Shown here piece after piece: positions 13,940 through 25,490 of a DNA stretch of 64,000 nt. Position numbers and translations under genes: made by a program. Numbering within the stretch: the first letter of the stretch is position 1; every line of letters begins with the position of its first letter. The notes below the pieces were generated by a model that was not told the DNA's origin, ran no database searches, and worked only from the letters and a program-made list of their open reading frames with translations. Source of the DNA: Ampelocalamus luodianensis (taxonomy: Eukaryota > Streptophyta > Magnoliopsida > Poales > Poaceae); assembly GCA_036346255.1 (NCBI GenBank), contig CM070617.1:1-64000 (forward strand). The letters run 5' to 3'.

Positions 13940-14290
13940 AAGGATATATTTCAAGGTAAAGATCCTTAATATATGTGGACAAAGGAATATGGATCAATAC
14001 TAATGAAATCACAAAATATAGATTGAACTCCCTAAATGCGTGCATACACGAGTGTGTAAATAAAAACATATGCACATATACAAGTTTTCCTTTTGGTGAA
14101 GTTCAACCTATATATTGATCCGAGGAATGCAAGAAGATATAATAAGATGTTGTTGAATGCATACCTCTTTGATCTTTAAACTGATTGAGACTAAACAATA
14201 GGTATATCAAAAGAGTGTTAGTCTAGAAATAGATTTGTCATTAATAACCAAAACTCCATTAACACATAATGGCGTGGTCTAGATTCTTCA

Positions 14291-14303
14291 TTCTCCCTTT
14301 TGG
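14291..14303 (-). other. Polypurine tract of the distal LTR element
   Basis: The minus strand reads CCAAAAGGGAGAA immediately before the 3' LTR start (TGAAGAATC). This is the expected plus-strand primer for reverse transcription and fixes the LTR boundary and the element's orientation. Confidence 0.75.
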
Positions 14304-14949
14304 TAATTGATGACAAATCCTTTATCAATAGCAACATTGAATATTATCAACATATATCGAGTAATTGCTATTGAAATGTAAATCATGCATATAATGAATT
14401 CTTTAAGCATATAAGGAAGACATGTATAATATTTGATACACAACCAAATGTGGAAAGATATTGATCCAACATTCTCCCTTTTGGCATTAATCACCAAAAC
14501 TCAATCAACCTTAAGCAAAATAAAAGATTTTGCATAATCAAGAGCTTGGCAAGAGAAGACATTTTATTTAGATCAAATAAACATTCTTCCTTTTAAAGAT
14601 AGGTTGGGTTCTTAAGAGATTTTTGAAAGTTTCAGAACTAAAACCAAACAGAGATAAAACTCTCTAAACAAGTGCATTTAAGATCTGAAAGGAATACATG
14701 CACAAGAAGATTTTATGAAATTTTAACGGAGTTTTCTCTAAACAATGAATCCAAGGAAGCATTACAATTTATAATCAAGATAAGAATATTCATGCAACAA
14801 CAATAAGGATTCAATAACATAATTCAGACAAGGATAATAAACACAATTCATAACATTAACAATCACATATCCAACTAGTCTGATAGCAATTAACGATTAT
14901 ACAGGGTTCAATAAGCTCATAATAGATAACAAAAGATAGCATACAGCTT

Positions 14950-16383
14950 ATCCCACAATACAAGGTCTATCGACCTACATATGAAAAGATAGCAGCTAAG
15001 AAGGAGGAGCATCTGTCGAAGATGGAGGAGCAGCAACTGATGTGGATGGAAGATTGCCCTGCTGAACACCTGAAGAGGTACGTCGACGACTCCCAAACCT
15101 CTGATAAACAATCGTACATGTCTGCGATGATACTCGAGAGTCTCTCATCAATACGATCGACCCTCAAGTCTAATGTATCCAACTGCTCTAGTCTCTGCAT
15201 GCATCCGATCATTTCTTGCATCCATAAGATCAAACCTAGCATCCATGCTCGTCTGAAGGCGCATGAGAGCTGCTAGAATCGCATCCTGCTCCTAAGGACC
15301 CTGTTGTCTTGGATGTCCTTGAGAAGACGATCCTTGCCCTGGATGCTGAAGAGGAGGTGGAGGAGGCATCTGAGGAGGAGGAGCATCTCTAGGTCTGTAC
15401 TCCTTATGCTCTAAGTCACAATCCTGATCAAAGTCTATCTTGCTCTGAATAAGCTTCATAATATAGGGAGCAAATAAATACTTTTAGTTTTATCTCCCTT
15501 GGAAGTGGCAATCTCTCTAATAATCAAGTCCATAACATCAAATCTTGTGCCATCCATAATATACTTAATCACATTCCAGGCACGCCCATGTATCTCATCA
15601 TTATTCCCACTCCTAGGAAAGAATGATGCTCTCATGATCCTATTAATAACACTGGGCAAGGGAAGAAGTCCAGTTACTCTTCCTCGCACAAACTGATTTG
15701 CAGGATCATAAAATTCATCTACCTGAGTTAGGTCAAGAGATTCCTGAAGATGTACCTTTAGACCACTTGAATCTCCTAGACTCAGGGCACTTATGAAATC
15801 ATCTTTAGTTACTTCCAACTTTTGATTTCCAGTCATCCATTCAAGATAGTCATGATCAGGAGAAATATAGACTGTAGCATAAAACTGTCTGATTGCTTTT
15901 GCATGAGAGTTGCACTGTAAAGAGACCAAAGATTCCAATCTAACAGCTCTAAACAATCTAAGCAAACCATTATAAACAGGATTCTTGCTAATGTAGCTCC
16001 ACTTCACAAAGCGATGATTTGCAAACTTTTTCTTAGCATAGATTATCCGATAGACATCTTCGTTGAAATAATGTGTGGAACATACCCATGGTTGCATCTC
16101 TTGAAATCAATTGGTTAATATGCCTCGTAATTGTATATTGTTCACTTTTGATAGTTGACACATCAAGCCCAATAAATTGACTCTGATCAGGAGCAACATC
16201 TTCATTCTCATCCTCATCATCATCCTCATCTTCATACTCATTGTCGCTGTTGTTATTGTCACTGTTGCTGTCATCACTAGCATTTTCTTCCTCTTCTCCA
16301 ACTTCTTCTTCTACATCCTCCATTTGTTCATCTTCTAAGGAGGAAGGAGGTGCAGGGCGAGACGTAGTCCTCTTGACCTACAT
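14950..16383 (-). pseudogene. Second ORF of the non-autonomous LTR element (putative plant transposon protein type), broken
   Basis: The minus strand encodes a protein with a very acidic Glu/Asp/Asn-rich N-terminal stretch (16323-16190). A folded-looking domain of about 200 residues follows (16097-15456, with FYATVYISPDHDYLEWMTGN). Then comes a Pro/Gln-rich linker and a coiled-coil-like tail rich in Met, Asp and Arg down to about 14960. This layout resembles the uncharacterised domain annotated as putative plant transposon protein in grass retroelements; I rely on memory for that match. The reading frame is broken: the acidic part and the central domain are in different frames (shift near 16095), a TAG lies in the linker near 15300, and an upstream ATG near 16381 is followed at once by TAG. 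No polymerase motifs are present. Function is unknown. Confidence 0.6.
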
Positions 16384-18224
16384 TGTCGCTGAGAAAAGAT
16401 AGCAATGAATATCAAAGGAGTTCAAGAAATAAATTAACAAATATTCATATGGCCATCACTGTCACTACCCATTGTCACAAAGGTCGATCGATGTGCCCTG
16501 CCGGTCGGATCGCCAGAGGATCGGCTGATCGCTTGACTGCGGTCGTCGGATCGCCAATGACAAATGATACCAATTTTGGAAAAATCCAAAATTTCCAACT
16601 TTTGTTCAATGGCATAATGAATACTTCTCAATTTACTCTTAGGCTACTTGTAGGTTCAATTATTTCACCAATTTGAATGAATTTGGGGACAATTAAGTCA
16701 AACCCTAGAATTTGGGAAATATTCACAATGTAGAAGATTTGCAAGTAGAGATGGAAGAGATTACCGGCTGGGAATGAAGAGATTAGTCCAAGGAGATGAA
16801 CCCTTGAAGCAATTTGAAACAAATAGCCGGATTTGAAAAATCACCTTCACCTAGGTTTCATATTTTGTTAGTAAAACAAACCAAAATACAACCCGATTGA
16901 AGACAAGGTAGAGGAGGTGAGGTGGATCTCCTTGAGTACCTTGGGGATCCAAGAAGATGGCCCGGAGAGGGAGATCCGAGCCGGAGAGGAAGGGGTGGCC
17001 GAAATGAGAGAGAAAAAGAAAGTTTCGGTTTGAGGAGAGAGGTGAAGAAGAAAAACTTCTCGGGTGGAGTTAAGGAGCACTTCACACAAAATCGGTCTGA
17101 CCGCTGGGCCTGGCGGTTCGACCGATTCCAGCGGTCAGACCGCCAAGGTGGCCGGTCAGACCGGTTGAGACCGAATCGACAAGCGAGTGTTCAAGACAGA
17201 TTTGAGAAAAGATTAGAATTGTTGTAATTTGCTCCAAATTTTCACACAATCAATCAAACAAACATATTTAGAGCATTTCCAACTTATATAGCCCTTTAAA
17301 ATCCAATCCTCAAATAATTTTTATAAGATAAGTTTTAGTTTTCGCAAATGAAATTGTATTTTCGAGAACTTTCACAAAAAAGAACCAAATTGAGCATTTG
17401 AAGTATTCTATAGCATCCAATTGCATGTATGAGTCATAAATACCATCATGGACCTATTCATGTAAATAATTTAGGTTCAAATGGCTAAACTCACTTAAGT
17501 GCTAGAAAGTGACTTTTATGGTTAAGCTAGTATTTTGAATGAGTTTCGAAATCGAATAACCTTTGATGAGTTGGTCTTTTGGAGATTATTTGAATACCAA
17601 AAATGTTTAGTATAACTAACTCTAGGATTTTCCTTTTGGGACGAAGATCAAATTCCTTTTAGAATAGATTTTACACAAAAATCTAGTTTAGGTCAAAAAC
17701 AAGATTCTATAATCTACAATTTTGGGTAGAAACTTATTTTCACTTTAAATAGGTTTTTCTTCAACCAAGACCATTTGTAAACATTTGAAATGTAATCGTA
17801 TACATTTTGCAATTAGTTTTTCAAAAGATATACAAATAATTTCAAATTTTTGACTTTTGGCTAAATGGCTCAATTTCGAAAAACATTACTAGCACTTAAT
17901 TAATTTGGGCACACTTTGGGACGTGATATACATGTAAATGATTTAGCACTCCCCCATAATATGCCACAACCATCTTGCTCAAGATTTGAATACTCAAGAT
18001 TAAGCGCAAGAGCAAGAATAACCCTTTTTATAAGATTTTCATGAAATGCAACCTACACAAGGTAAAGGGTCTAGATACTTCAATGTAAATACTTGTTACC
18101 GAGATAGCATTGGCTCATGATATGATTTGATTATCCTCATACTTGGCTCCAATTTTGACATATGGTGGAATACACATCTTCATGAATAAGCCAAGTCTCC
18201 AATGCCTCTCCAAGTACCTATTAA
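16384..18224. other. Internal non-coding spacer of the LTR element
   Basis: I see no convincing coding sequence here between Gag and the second ORF. Short frames on both strands are low-complexity and lack family motifs. The part at 17085-17170 carries repeated palindromic CGGTCAGACCG-like words that also occur in the LTR. This is where protease, integrase and reverse transcriptase would lie in an autonomous element; they are absent. Confidence 0.6.
17090..17170. repeat. Cluster of CGGTCTGACCG / CGGTCAGACCG palindromes
   Basis: At least four near-perfect palindromes of the type CGGTCNGACCG lie within 80 bases of the internal region. Matching words form a cluster at about 20735-20815 in the 5' LTR. 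In the 3' LTR the equivalent stretch (12475-12545) is altered at almost every site. Confidence 0.65.
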
Positions 18225-19745
18225 TCATTTAAGCGCATTTTTGGTATCCAATACTTGGTTGGGTCCATGAATGTTAGTCACAATACTTTTGGGCACCCAA
18301 ATTGCCCTAGCATTAGTTTTATGTAAACTAACATTCCTAGCAAACACATTGCCATTCTTATCTTTCCTAAGCAAATAACGATTATTATAAATGATTGGCT
18401 TAGGAGAGATACCTTTAGGACAATCCTTACTAAAATGTCCTTTCTCCCGGCAATTGTAGCAAGTAGGGCTTTTGCTTCCCCTTAATGTCTTCTTATCTTG
18501 CTCATTGCTGCCTTGCCTCTTCATTGAATGTCTTGGCTTGACATCCTTTTGATTTGGACACACCGAGACAATGTGTCCATTCTCATAACATCCAAAGCAT
18601 TTGATATTTGTGTATATTTTCCCTTTTTGCTTTGGGATGCTCTTCACCTTCTTCTTGGCGATGAAACCAAGTCCTCTCTTATAATCTTCCTTGTTAGGGC
18701 ATTTGGAGGAGAGGTGACCCTTTTGATGACAATCAAAGCACTTGATGTTCTTGTTGTGTTTTTGATTGTGTCTCATCTTGCTATTTTCCCTTTTCTTGGG
18801 AGTGAAGCCGATTCCACTCTTGTCATTTGAGCTTCGTTGCTTGCTCAAGATATCATCAAGAGTGGCCTTTCCTTTGTGGCTTCTATCCAAGTCATTTTTC
18901 AAATTTGCGACTTGGGCCTTGAGCCTTTTGTTTTCCTCTACAAGATTAGTTTCAACAAGCATAGAGGAAATAGAAGCATTTTCACAAATACTACAAGGTA
19001 TATCAATTAAATCATCACAAGATGTGGATATGTTGACTTTAGATGAATTGCAAGAAATAGGAGCTATGTATGGCAAATCATCTATTAAATTACATGTAAT
19101 TCTGATATCCACATTAGACTTTTTAAAATCATTTAGAAGAAGAGTTTCATGTTCATCTTTTAGCACGTTATAATTATTTTGAAGAGAGATATGCTCTTTC
19201 TCTAAAACCTTGAATCTCTTCTTTTCTTTTCCAATATATTCATTTAATTCCTCTAGCATCTCCATCAATTCATCATATGAAGGCTCATAATTATTTACCT
19301 CATTTTTACCTTTAGCCATAAAGTAATGAGGCGATGTTGATGGAGTTGATGTGTGATCATTGTCGGAGCTAGAAGTTGAGCATTCTTCTCCCGACATCCA
19401 TTCTTGTATGCAATCATCACTTGTGGAAGTGGACATTTCATAATAGCATTGTACTTGTGTCCACATCTCATGAGCATTCTTGAGATCGCATACTTCATTG
19501 AACACATCTACACTCAAAGCACTAAATAAAGCGTTAATTGCTTGAGCGTTGAGATGTAAGCATTTCTCTTCCTCAATTGTTGAATCAAGACTATCCAATG
19601 GAGGAGAAAAGCCAACATCTACAATCCGCCATATATTTAGGCCCATGGCTTTAAAATAACATGACATACGGATTTTCCAATGTGCATAATTTGTGCCATC
19701 AAATTTAGGTGCTTCACCTAGGTGCATAAAATCTCTAGTCGCCAT
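18225..19745 (-). CDS. Gag protein of the LTR element (Ty1/copia-like, three CCHC knuckles)
   Basis: An uninterrupted 506-codon frame starts just downstream of the primer-binding site. The N-terminus (FDGTNYAHWKIRMSCYFKAM) is the copia-type Gag signature, with a UBN2-like continuation ending near residue 104. A Ser/Thr/Asp-rich linker and a long Lys/Glu-rich coiled-coil segment follow. The C-terminal part has three zinc knuckles, CX2CX4HX4C: CFDCHQKGHLSSKC, CFGCYENGHIVSVC and CYNCREKGHFSKDC, the outermost two near 18700-18750 and 18420-18465. Gag packages element RNA into virus-like particles. The family Gag core is usually longer, so this one may have lost part of its capsid domain. No protease or Pol follows, so mobilisation would need a helper element. 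The ATG gives the full conserved N-terminus. Confidence 0.85.
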   Translation of the reverse strand: MATRDFMHLGEAPKFDGTNYAHWKIRMSCYFKAMGLNIWRIVDVGFSPPLDSLDSTIEEEKCLHLNAQAINALFSALSVDVFNEVCDLKNAHEMWTQVQCYYEMSTSTSDDCIQEWMSGEECSTSSSDNDHTSTPSTSPHYFMAKGKNEVNNYEPSYDELMEMLEELNEYIGKEKKRFKVLEKEHISLQNNYNVLKDEHETLLLNDFKKSNVDIRITCNLIDDLPYIAPISCNSSKVNISTSCDDLIDIPCSICENASISSMLVETNLVEENKRLKAQVANLKNDLDRSHKGKATLDDILSKQRSSNDKSGIGFTPKKRENSKMRHNQKHNKNIKCFDCHQKGHLSSKCPNKEDYKRGLGFIAKKKVKSIPKQKGKIYTNIKCFGCYENGHIVSVCPNQKDVKPRHSMKRQGSNEQDKKTLRGSKSPTCYNCREKGHFSKDCPKGISPKPIIYNNRYLLRKDKNGNVFARNVSLHKTNARAIWVPKSIVTNIHGPNQVLDTKNALK

Positions 19746-19788
19746 CCTTTATTCTCTAGACGGTTAAGTCTAATAAATGAGATACCAA

Positions 19789-19800
19789 GCTTTGATACCA
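19789..19800 (-). other. Primer-binding site, initiator tRNA-Met type
   Basis: The minus strand reads TGGTATCAAAGC two bases after the end of the 5' LTR. It is close to the common plant PBS (TGGTATCAGAGC) complementary to the 3' end of initiator tRNA-Met. It anchors the 5' LTR boundary at 19803. Confidence 0.8.
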
Positions 19801-20602
19801 CTTGTAAGATCGAGTAGGCCGACTAGAGGGGGGGTGAATAGGCGTTTTAAAACTTTTATACGCTAAAACCGGTTTCTAATGCGGAAGTTAATACAAATAC
19901 GGTTTTACACAATTAAGACCTAAAACCACTAGTCTCAACTAAGTGCACCAACAATACAAGTCTAATGATAATAAACAATTGAGCGAGAACTTGTAAGCAA
20001 TTCAATTTAAGCAATGTAAATAGCACATAGCTTGGAAATCATTCATACACAATAAATGAGCAACTTAATTATATGAATGTAAATTGCAATAAGGTAAAGC
20101 TCAAGAATGCAGACCACAATGACACGGTGATGTTTTACCGTGGTGCTCAGAGACTTGCCGGTCTCCCCTAATCCACGTTGAGGGAAACCCAAACCAATTG
20201 GGTCGGCTCCACGTAATAAGGCTTCCTCCTAGGTATCAACCACCTCGCTCCACTAGGGTTGCTCTTACTCCACTCCGGAGATGGCGATCACCAAGCCACT
20301 CATAAACGCTCGGGTCTTCTCACAAGCTTCACTTGAGAAGATCACCGACGCACGACACCTCTACGCCGTCTAGGTGTCGGCAAACACCAAGAGTAACAAG
20401 TCTCCAACTTTCACTTGAACCAATCAAGTGTCAAAGCTCTCGTGGATACTAAATCCACCACCTAATGCAACACATGCAATAGGATTTGCCTCTCAAACCT
20501 CAACAAGTGCAACACATGCACAAATGGGAGTAGAGGGCTTGCTCTTAGCTCAAAGGAACTCAATGGGGCACCAGCTACTCTCCCTCACACGGCCAAGGTG
20601 GG

Positions 20603-20610
20603 TATTTATA
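20603..20610 (-). promoter_or_regulatory. LTR TATA box (5' LTR copy)
   Basis: The minus strand reads TATAAATA in the same context as in the 3' LTR. It would place about 1.95 kb of U3 upstream and about 0.8 kb of R-U5 downstream, and it drives toward the Gag frame. Confidence 0.55.
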
Positions 20611-20734
20611 GTCCACACACAAAACTAGCCGTTGGGAGAAGATTCGCAGAATCGACGTAAACCCGTCGATCGCCAACTAATGGCCGGCCGATCGCTTAAG
20701 CGCCAACGGCTATAAAACTAGCCGTTGACTCTCA

Positions 20735-20945
20735 ATCGGTCTGACCGCCAACCAATGGCCGGTTAGACCGCTCACACCGGTCAGACCGCTAGAGGGGCCG
20801 GTCAGACCGCTCAACAGAGCACCGAGCAAACCAGAAAACATATCTTCTGGAAAACACGTACCGCCAAACAAATATCGGTACTACCGCACTCGTAGTACCG
20901 CTTAAACTCCCGGTACTACCGCACTCCGTAGTACCGTTTCTACGG
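20735..20945. repeat. Palindromes CGGTCAGACCG and GGTACTACCG/CGTAGTACCG in the 5' LTR
   Basis: Four CGGTCNGACCG-type words (20735-20815) are followed by two stem-loops of the form GGTACTACCG-CACTC-CGTAGTACCG (20875-20940). The first word type also clusters in the internal region at 17090-17170. They sit in R-U5 if the TATA box at 20603 is used in the minus direction, or at the U3/R border. Confidence 0.6.
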
Positions 20946-22009
20946 CCGGTTCACACGAAGATCGGCCGACCGCTCAACCCATGGCGGTGGATCGCTACCA
21001 CCGGTCGATCGCTACAGAGGCGCTGATCGCCAGCGATACCAAGATCGAGATCAAACTTTGTACATTTGCTTCAACTCAATTTGCAAAACATATTTGCCAA
21101 TTGATGCAACATGTACACAAGAGATGAAGGCTAGATTCTCAACAAGTCACAAAAACACATTTTGCCGACTTTTAGAATCATCGCCACAAGGAATAAGGTA
21201 CATGGACTTAAACTGTTTGCAAAACACATTCGCAAACTAAAGTCACATGCTGCAAGGAATAACCATGAGCCACAACTATTTGCAAAACGTATTCGCAAAT
21301 GTAGGCAACATGTTAAGTTGAGCTAGAGCAAACATAATGAGCTATCAACACATGACTAACTCAAGTTACTAATTAAGACCCCTCTTAATAGTACGGCAAC
21401 CTATACTAGCAATCCGGTCTCCCAACCAAACACCGAGACCGGTAGAAGACTAGGAACAAATCCTTAGCCCTAACTAGTCATACCTTTACCTTGCGCAACC
21501 ACTTGAAGCTTGATGACGCACATCCTCGCTTCAAGTCCGGATTAATGATTTAATACTCATCAACATATGATGACGTCTTTCATCCCAAGTCTTGACATAC
21601 ATCAACTCATGATGCACTCTTCACTTGACCTCCATCAACACATGATGGATTCTTCTTGTCTTGATGATCAACTCATGATCATCTCCTTTACTCCAAGCTC
21701 TTCACTTCAATATCATCAACTCATGATGATGTTGTTCTCTTGATATCATCAACACATGACGATATTCTTTTTCTTCAAACACTTGACTTGATGATGATCA
21801 ACTCATGACATCATCCGAAGTCTTCAATCACATGGAACATAGCCTATTTCACCAACTCATAGAAAATTGTTAGTTCCACAAGGTGATTGTCATTAATTAC
21901 CACAATCATACCATTAACCAATAATGGTTGGACAAGATATCACAATCTTTCCCTCTTCGGTAATTGATGACAACCAACACAATTACAGATAATTGAATGT
22001 AATTGGTAT

Positions 22010-22205
22010 GAGTATATATAAACTACAAAAGTTATGTATACTCAAAAGATACATGAGCATATATGAACTACGCAAGTCTCATATGCTCATATGAATATAT
22101 ACGAACTACACAAGTTGCATATATTCAAGGATATGAGTATATATAAACTTACACAAGTTGCATATCCTCATATGAATATATTAACTACACAAGTTAAATA
22201 TATTC
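22010..22205. repeat. Row of five consecutive hairpins in the 5' LTR
   Basis: This is the same five-hairpin row as at 13744-13939. Each hairpin has outer arms of 8-11 bases and inner AACT/AGTT arms. Here the first hairpin is better paired (it ends TATACTC rather than TATACTT). Confidence 0.8.
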
Positions 22206-22562
22206 AAGGATATATTTGAAGGTAAAGATCCTTAATATATGTGGACAAAGGAATATGGATCAATACTAATGAAATCACAAAATATAGATTGAACTCCCCC
22301 TAAATGCGTGCATACACGAGTGTGTAAATAAAAACATATGCACATATACAAGTTTTCCTTTTTGGTGAAGTTCAACCTATATATTGGATCCGAGGAATGC
22401 AAGAAGATGTAATAAGATGTTGTTGAATGCATACCTCTTTGATCTTTAAATCCGACTGAGACTAAACAATAGGTATATCAAAAAGAGTGTTAGTCTCAGA
22501 AATAGATTTGTCATTAATAACCAAAACTCCATTAACACATAATGACGGGTCTAGATTCTTCA

Positions 22563-23150
22563 GGCGCGGGCGCGTCCCGGAGCCGGGCGATGGGAGGAGG
22601 GCCGCGGCCACATGGGCGCCGCCGCCGGCAGGAGGATGTGCCGAGGTGGAGGCGCGAGCATCGGTTGGAGCCGCGCCTCCGCGGCCGAGCAAATCCGCGC
22701 CACCTCCATCGCCTCAGTGATGGTTACTCCTTCCATGGTGTTTACTCCTTTAAGAAGGCTGCGACGGGGGGAGGAGGCGAAGCGAGGCGGGATGAGGGCA
22801 TCACATGGGCGATGTAGCGACGGCGCAAAGCAAGGGGTTGGGAGGAGAAGGACGGCGGGGACAGATCGACAGCTGGTGGCGGAGGCGGCGAGGTGTGGGA
22901 GGGGAGAGGCAGTGAGGGGAGATCAGGAGAGGCGATGAGGGGAGAGAGACGGGGAGCGAGGTGCAAAGCAGTGGTGGTTACGCACAAGACGTGGGCGGGG
23001 GCACGCTCGTGAGTGGGTAGGTGTCGCCCAGCGGAAAGGTTCCCAGCCGCGATGAGATCTGCCCATTGGTTCCAGACTCGCCGATCCAACGGATGTGAAC
23101 GATGATGGGAGGACGGACCGTCACCAACTCGTATTTTTAAGTAGTAGAGA
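22563..23150 (-). mobile_element. 5' end fragment of a Helitron, interrupted by the LTR element
   Basis: On the minus strand the fragment begins TCTCTACTACTTAAAAATAC at 23150. Its first 40 bases are identical to the 5' end of the complete Helitron at 30734-37872. The base after the terminus is T, as expected for insertion between A and T. GC-rich sequence with no clear gene follows. The fragment stops at 22562 where the LTR starts, so the LTR element jumped into this Helitron. The 3' part lay beyond the point where the telomere now starts. Confidence 0.7.
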
Positions 23151-24289
23151 TGTTGCATTACACCGAGAACCATCCACATAACACATGATATAAATATTTT
23201 ACTTTAACATCATTTTCTAACAGAATGAAATCTAAATGTAATGAAGATCTTGAACATAATTTCCTAACAGAATGTAATCTAAATGTAATGAAGATCATCT
23301 GCCTATGTCACCATTCTCCACCTTGCATTGAACATGTCATCCATAGCATCATCCATTTATCTTATCAATCTACAATGAAAAATTAGAGTTCATTAATGCA
23401 CCATTAGGAAGAAACAAAATCACAATATTAAAGTAACAAAACTAAAAGGAGCATCATGTATAAGTTGATGGCCACACAATATCGCTCCCATCGCATCATC
23501 AATCAATTTGTAGCATTTGTATGGTCAGATCAATTCTTCACATTTCGCAATTGCAAGATCGACATGCACCATCCAAAATGTGCACAGTAAACTAATGCAA
23601 GAAGCAGCCTTTGTTCTCCCTCGAAATGGAAATGAAGCGAAATTAAGAAATATTTGTAAACTAGCTTGATCGAGGACCAAGCAACCTGGTCAATCCCACA
23701 AGCACGTAATGTTAACGCGACTTATACATTATACAACCACTCAAAGAAGATCAATAAGAAATTAAGCGCCTTTGTTGAATCGCAATATTCGATATCTTCG
23801 TGATAATGAACCTAGGTAGCCATTCGTGCTCATGCGAGTAGGCTACTCGTCAGACATCTTGCCTTGCTCGCTTGACAAGGAGCTAGTGGGTGTAAAATAT
23901 TACTATTGTTAATTAGCTGATTACAACAATTGATGGACAATAATTGTTGAGTGGAATTTTTATTTGAGAGTAATCAGAGAGTGGAAATCACGTTGCTAAA
24001 TTTTGAATCTATTTGAAAATCATTAGCTAACGAATAATCGGCAGATGGACGTGGTAATCGCTAGTAGTATGTAATATAGACAAAGACCACTTGCTCAAAC
24101 AGTAAAAGGAAAAGGCATTTCATTGGTTTAGAAGTGGTAAACTTCACCTTGCTTATACTAAAATGAAAATGATTTTTGTGTGGATGACAACCTCAGCAAT
24201 GAATGGGCGGTAGCCAAGCAATGGTAACAATGGAGCTTTGTCATCTTGACCGACTTAGTATAAATTATCGATAAACTAATATAAGCTAC
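23151..24289. other. Non-coding stretch, nothing recognised
   Basis: AT-rich sequence with no convincing frame or repeat apart from a short direct repeat (AACAGAATGTAATCTAAATGTAATGAAGATC-like, near 23220 and 23267). It may be part of the CACTA element that ends at 26772 or the intronic and flanking remains of the TBC gene fragment. Confidence 0.4.
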
Positions 24290-25490
24290 CGCAAGCAAGA
24301 TGCATGTATATTCTTGTGATATGTTTTTGCAGTAGCCAAGCAAGATTGGAAGAGAAATCATCGCCAAGACGCGTTTCCGCACAAGGATCGATCATCGCAG
24401 AAATTCGAGCAAGGCTTCTGCGTTCGGCAAGATAAAGTTTCAGCAACGAGCTAGAACCAAAGGTTTGCAGAATAAAATAGAGCATGTTGTTTGTTACCTA
24501 AGGACCAACTCGTCACTTAATAGCGTGTACCATATATGAATAGTGTCCACGGTTGAACTCCTGGTTAATAAGAGCGTTATCCACCAATGCATTGAACTGG
24601 GATTAACTCGCAGAAACCATGCTTTTGTTAATATGATTGCAGCAATTCTATAAGGATAGCGATTAAAGAATGTGGATTTCTGCTATAATGTTTCCAAACA
24701 TTACAACAAAACTATTGCAAGAATGTTGTAGGTCCATGTCGATCGAAGCAGATACAACAAGATTTGAACACTTCACCCAAAGAAGTTAGGACTACCCTAA
24801 GCACAACATGGACAGTGCTATTTAGTACGTGAAGACTTACAGTAGTTATTTCCAAATGGTGTCAAGCTCTTCATCATACTTAGCTAGAAATTGCAATAGT
24901 TTGGAGAGTGTACCTCGAATGCCAACACCACTGTTGTCTAGCTTCTGGCAGAAGTTGTCTCTAAACTCACTAAGAAACTCCATGAAGCAGGAGAAAGAAT
25001 CAGCCTTTGCAAAGTTATGTAAGGTTTCCAGAATCCAGATAGCAGCATCATGATATAGATAGTCTCAGTCATGACTATAGTTAGTTAGTCTCAGTCATGA
25101 CTATAGTACTATACCAAATAGGAACTGCCTCAACAGTCTGCTCTACAACAAATGGCATTAAGCATATGGTAAAATAATCGCTTACTCCATACACCATTTT
25201 TATCATCTAGATCATTCCAAAATACAAAGAAGAGCGGTGCAAAATTTCATTCATCTCTTGTACATATCTTATTCCAAAGATTCACTTGGCAAAGATAATT
25301 AGTATGTTTTTCAGAGATTCTGGTCGTAATCACAAACGATCGCTAGATATCCGAGAAGAGCACTATTTAGACTTAGATAGTGGAGATTTACCATATTGGA
25401 CTTTGCAAAAGACGAGTCTCCACGAAAAAATGCATGTCGTGGTGAGTGCACTTTACATCACGGTCAATCTGCTCCATAATTTTTAATAAT
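24290..25490 (-). pseudogene. Fragments of a TBC-domain (Rab GTPase-activating) protein gene
   Basis: Three separated minus-strand stretches read like exons of a plant TBC1D13-type protein, in the correct order. About 25485-25400 encodes MEQIDRDVK followed by a His-rich THHDMHFF motif. About 25060-24850 encodes ADSFSCFMEFLSEFRDNFC then QKLDNSGVGIRGTLSKL. About 24480-24300 encodes GDDFSSNLAWLLQKH. TBC proteins stimulate GTP hydrolysis by Rab GTPases in membrane traffic. The arginine- and glutamine-finger segments and both ends of the gene are not visible, and stops and frame changes separate the pieces. The fragment is therefore a relic, possibly captured by the CACTA element ending at 26772. 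The family call is from recalled motifs. Confidence 0.6.

Larger units (their letters stand above)
11790..14290 (-). mobile_element. Truncated 3' LTR of the distal non-autonomous LTR retrotransposon
   Basis: This block matches 20045-22562 along its length, so it is the second LTR of the element whose 5' LTR is at 19803-22562. On the minus strand the LTR starts TGAAGAATCTAG after a purine tract. The last 242 bases expected (equivalent to 19803-20044) are missing, because the LTR runs into telomeric repeat at 11790. The two LTRs differ mainly by short indels and substitutions in GC-rich patches such as 12370-12760. The LTR holds several palindrome arrays that are listed separately. Confidence 0.87.
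19803..22562 (-). mobile_element. 5' LTR of the distal non-autonomous LTR retrotransposon (2760 bp)
   Basis: The LTR starts TG (as TGAAGAATC on the minus strand at 22562) and ends CA (CTTACA at 19803). It is directly followed by the PBS and the Gag frame. It matches the truncated 3' LTR at 11790-14290. It contains the TATAAATA box (20603-20610), a palindrome cluster, the CATCAAC/CATGATG array and the five-hairpin row. At 22562 it stops inside GC-rich Helitron sequence. The target-site duplication cannot be checked because the other end of the element is lost. Confidence 0.88.

Noticed and set aside
16868..17227. Overlapping frames on both strands
   Set aside because: Inside the retroelement's non-coding spacer; composition is low-complexity and no motif is present.
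22462..23179. GC-rich frames across the LTR-Helitron boundary
   Set aside because: They cross a transposon boundary and are explained by GC content of the Helitron end.
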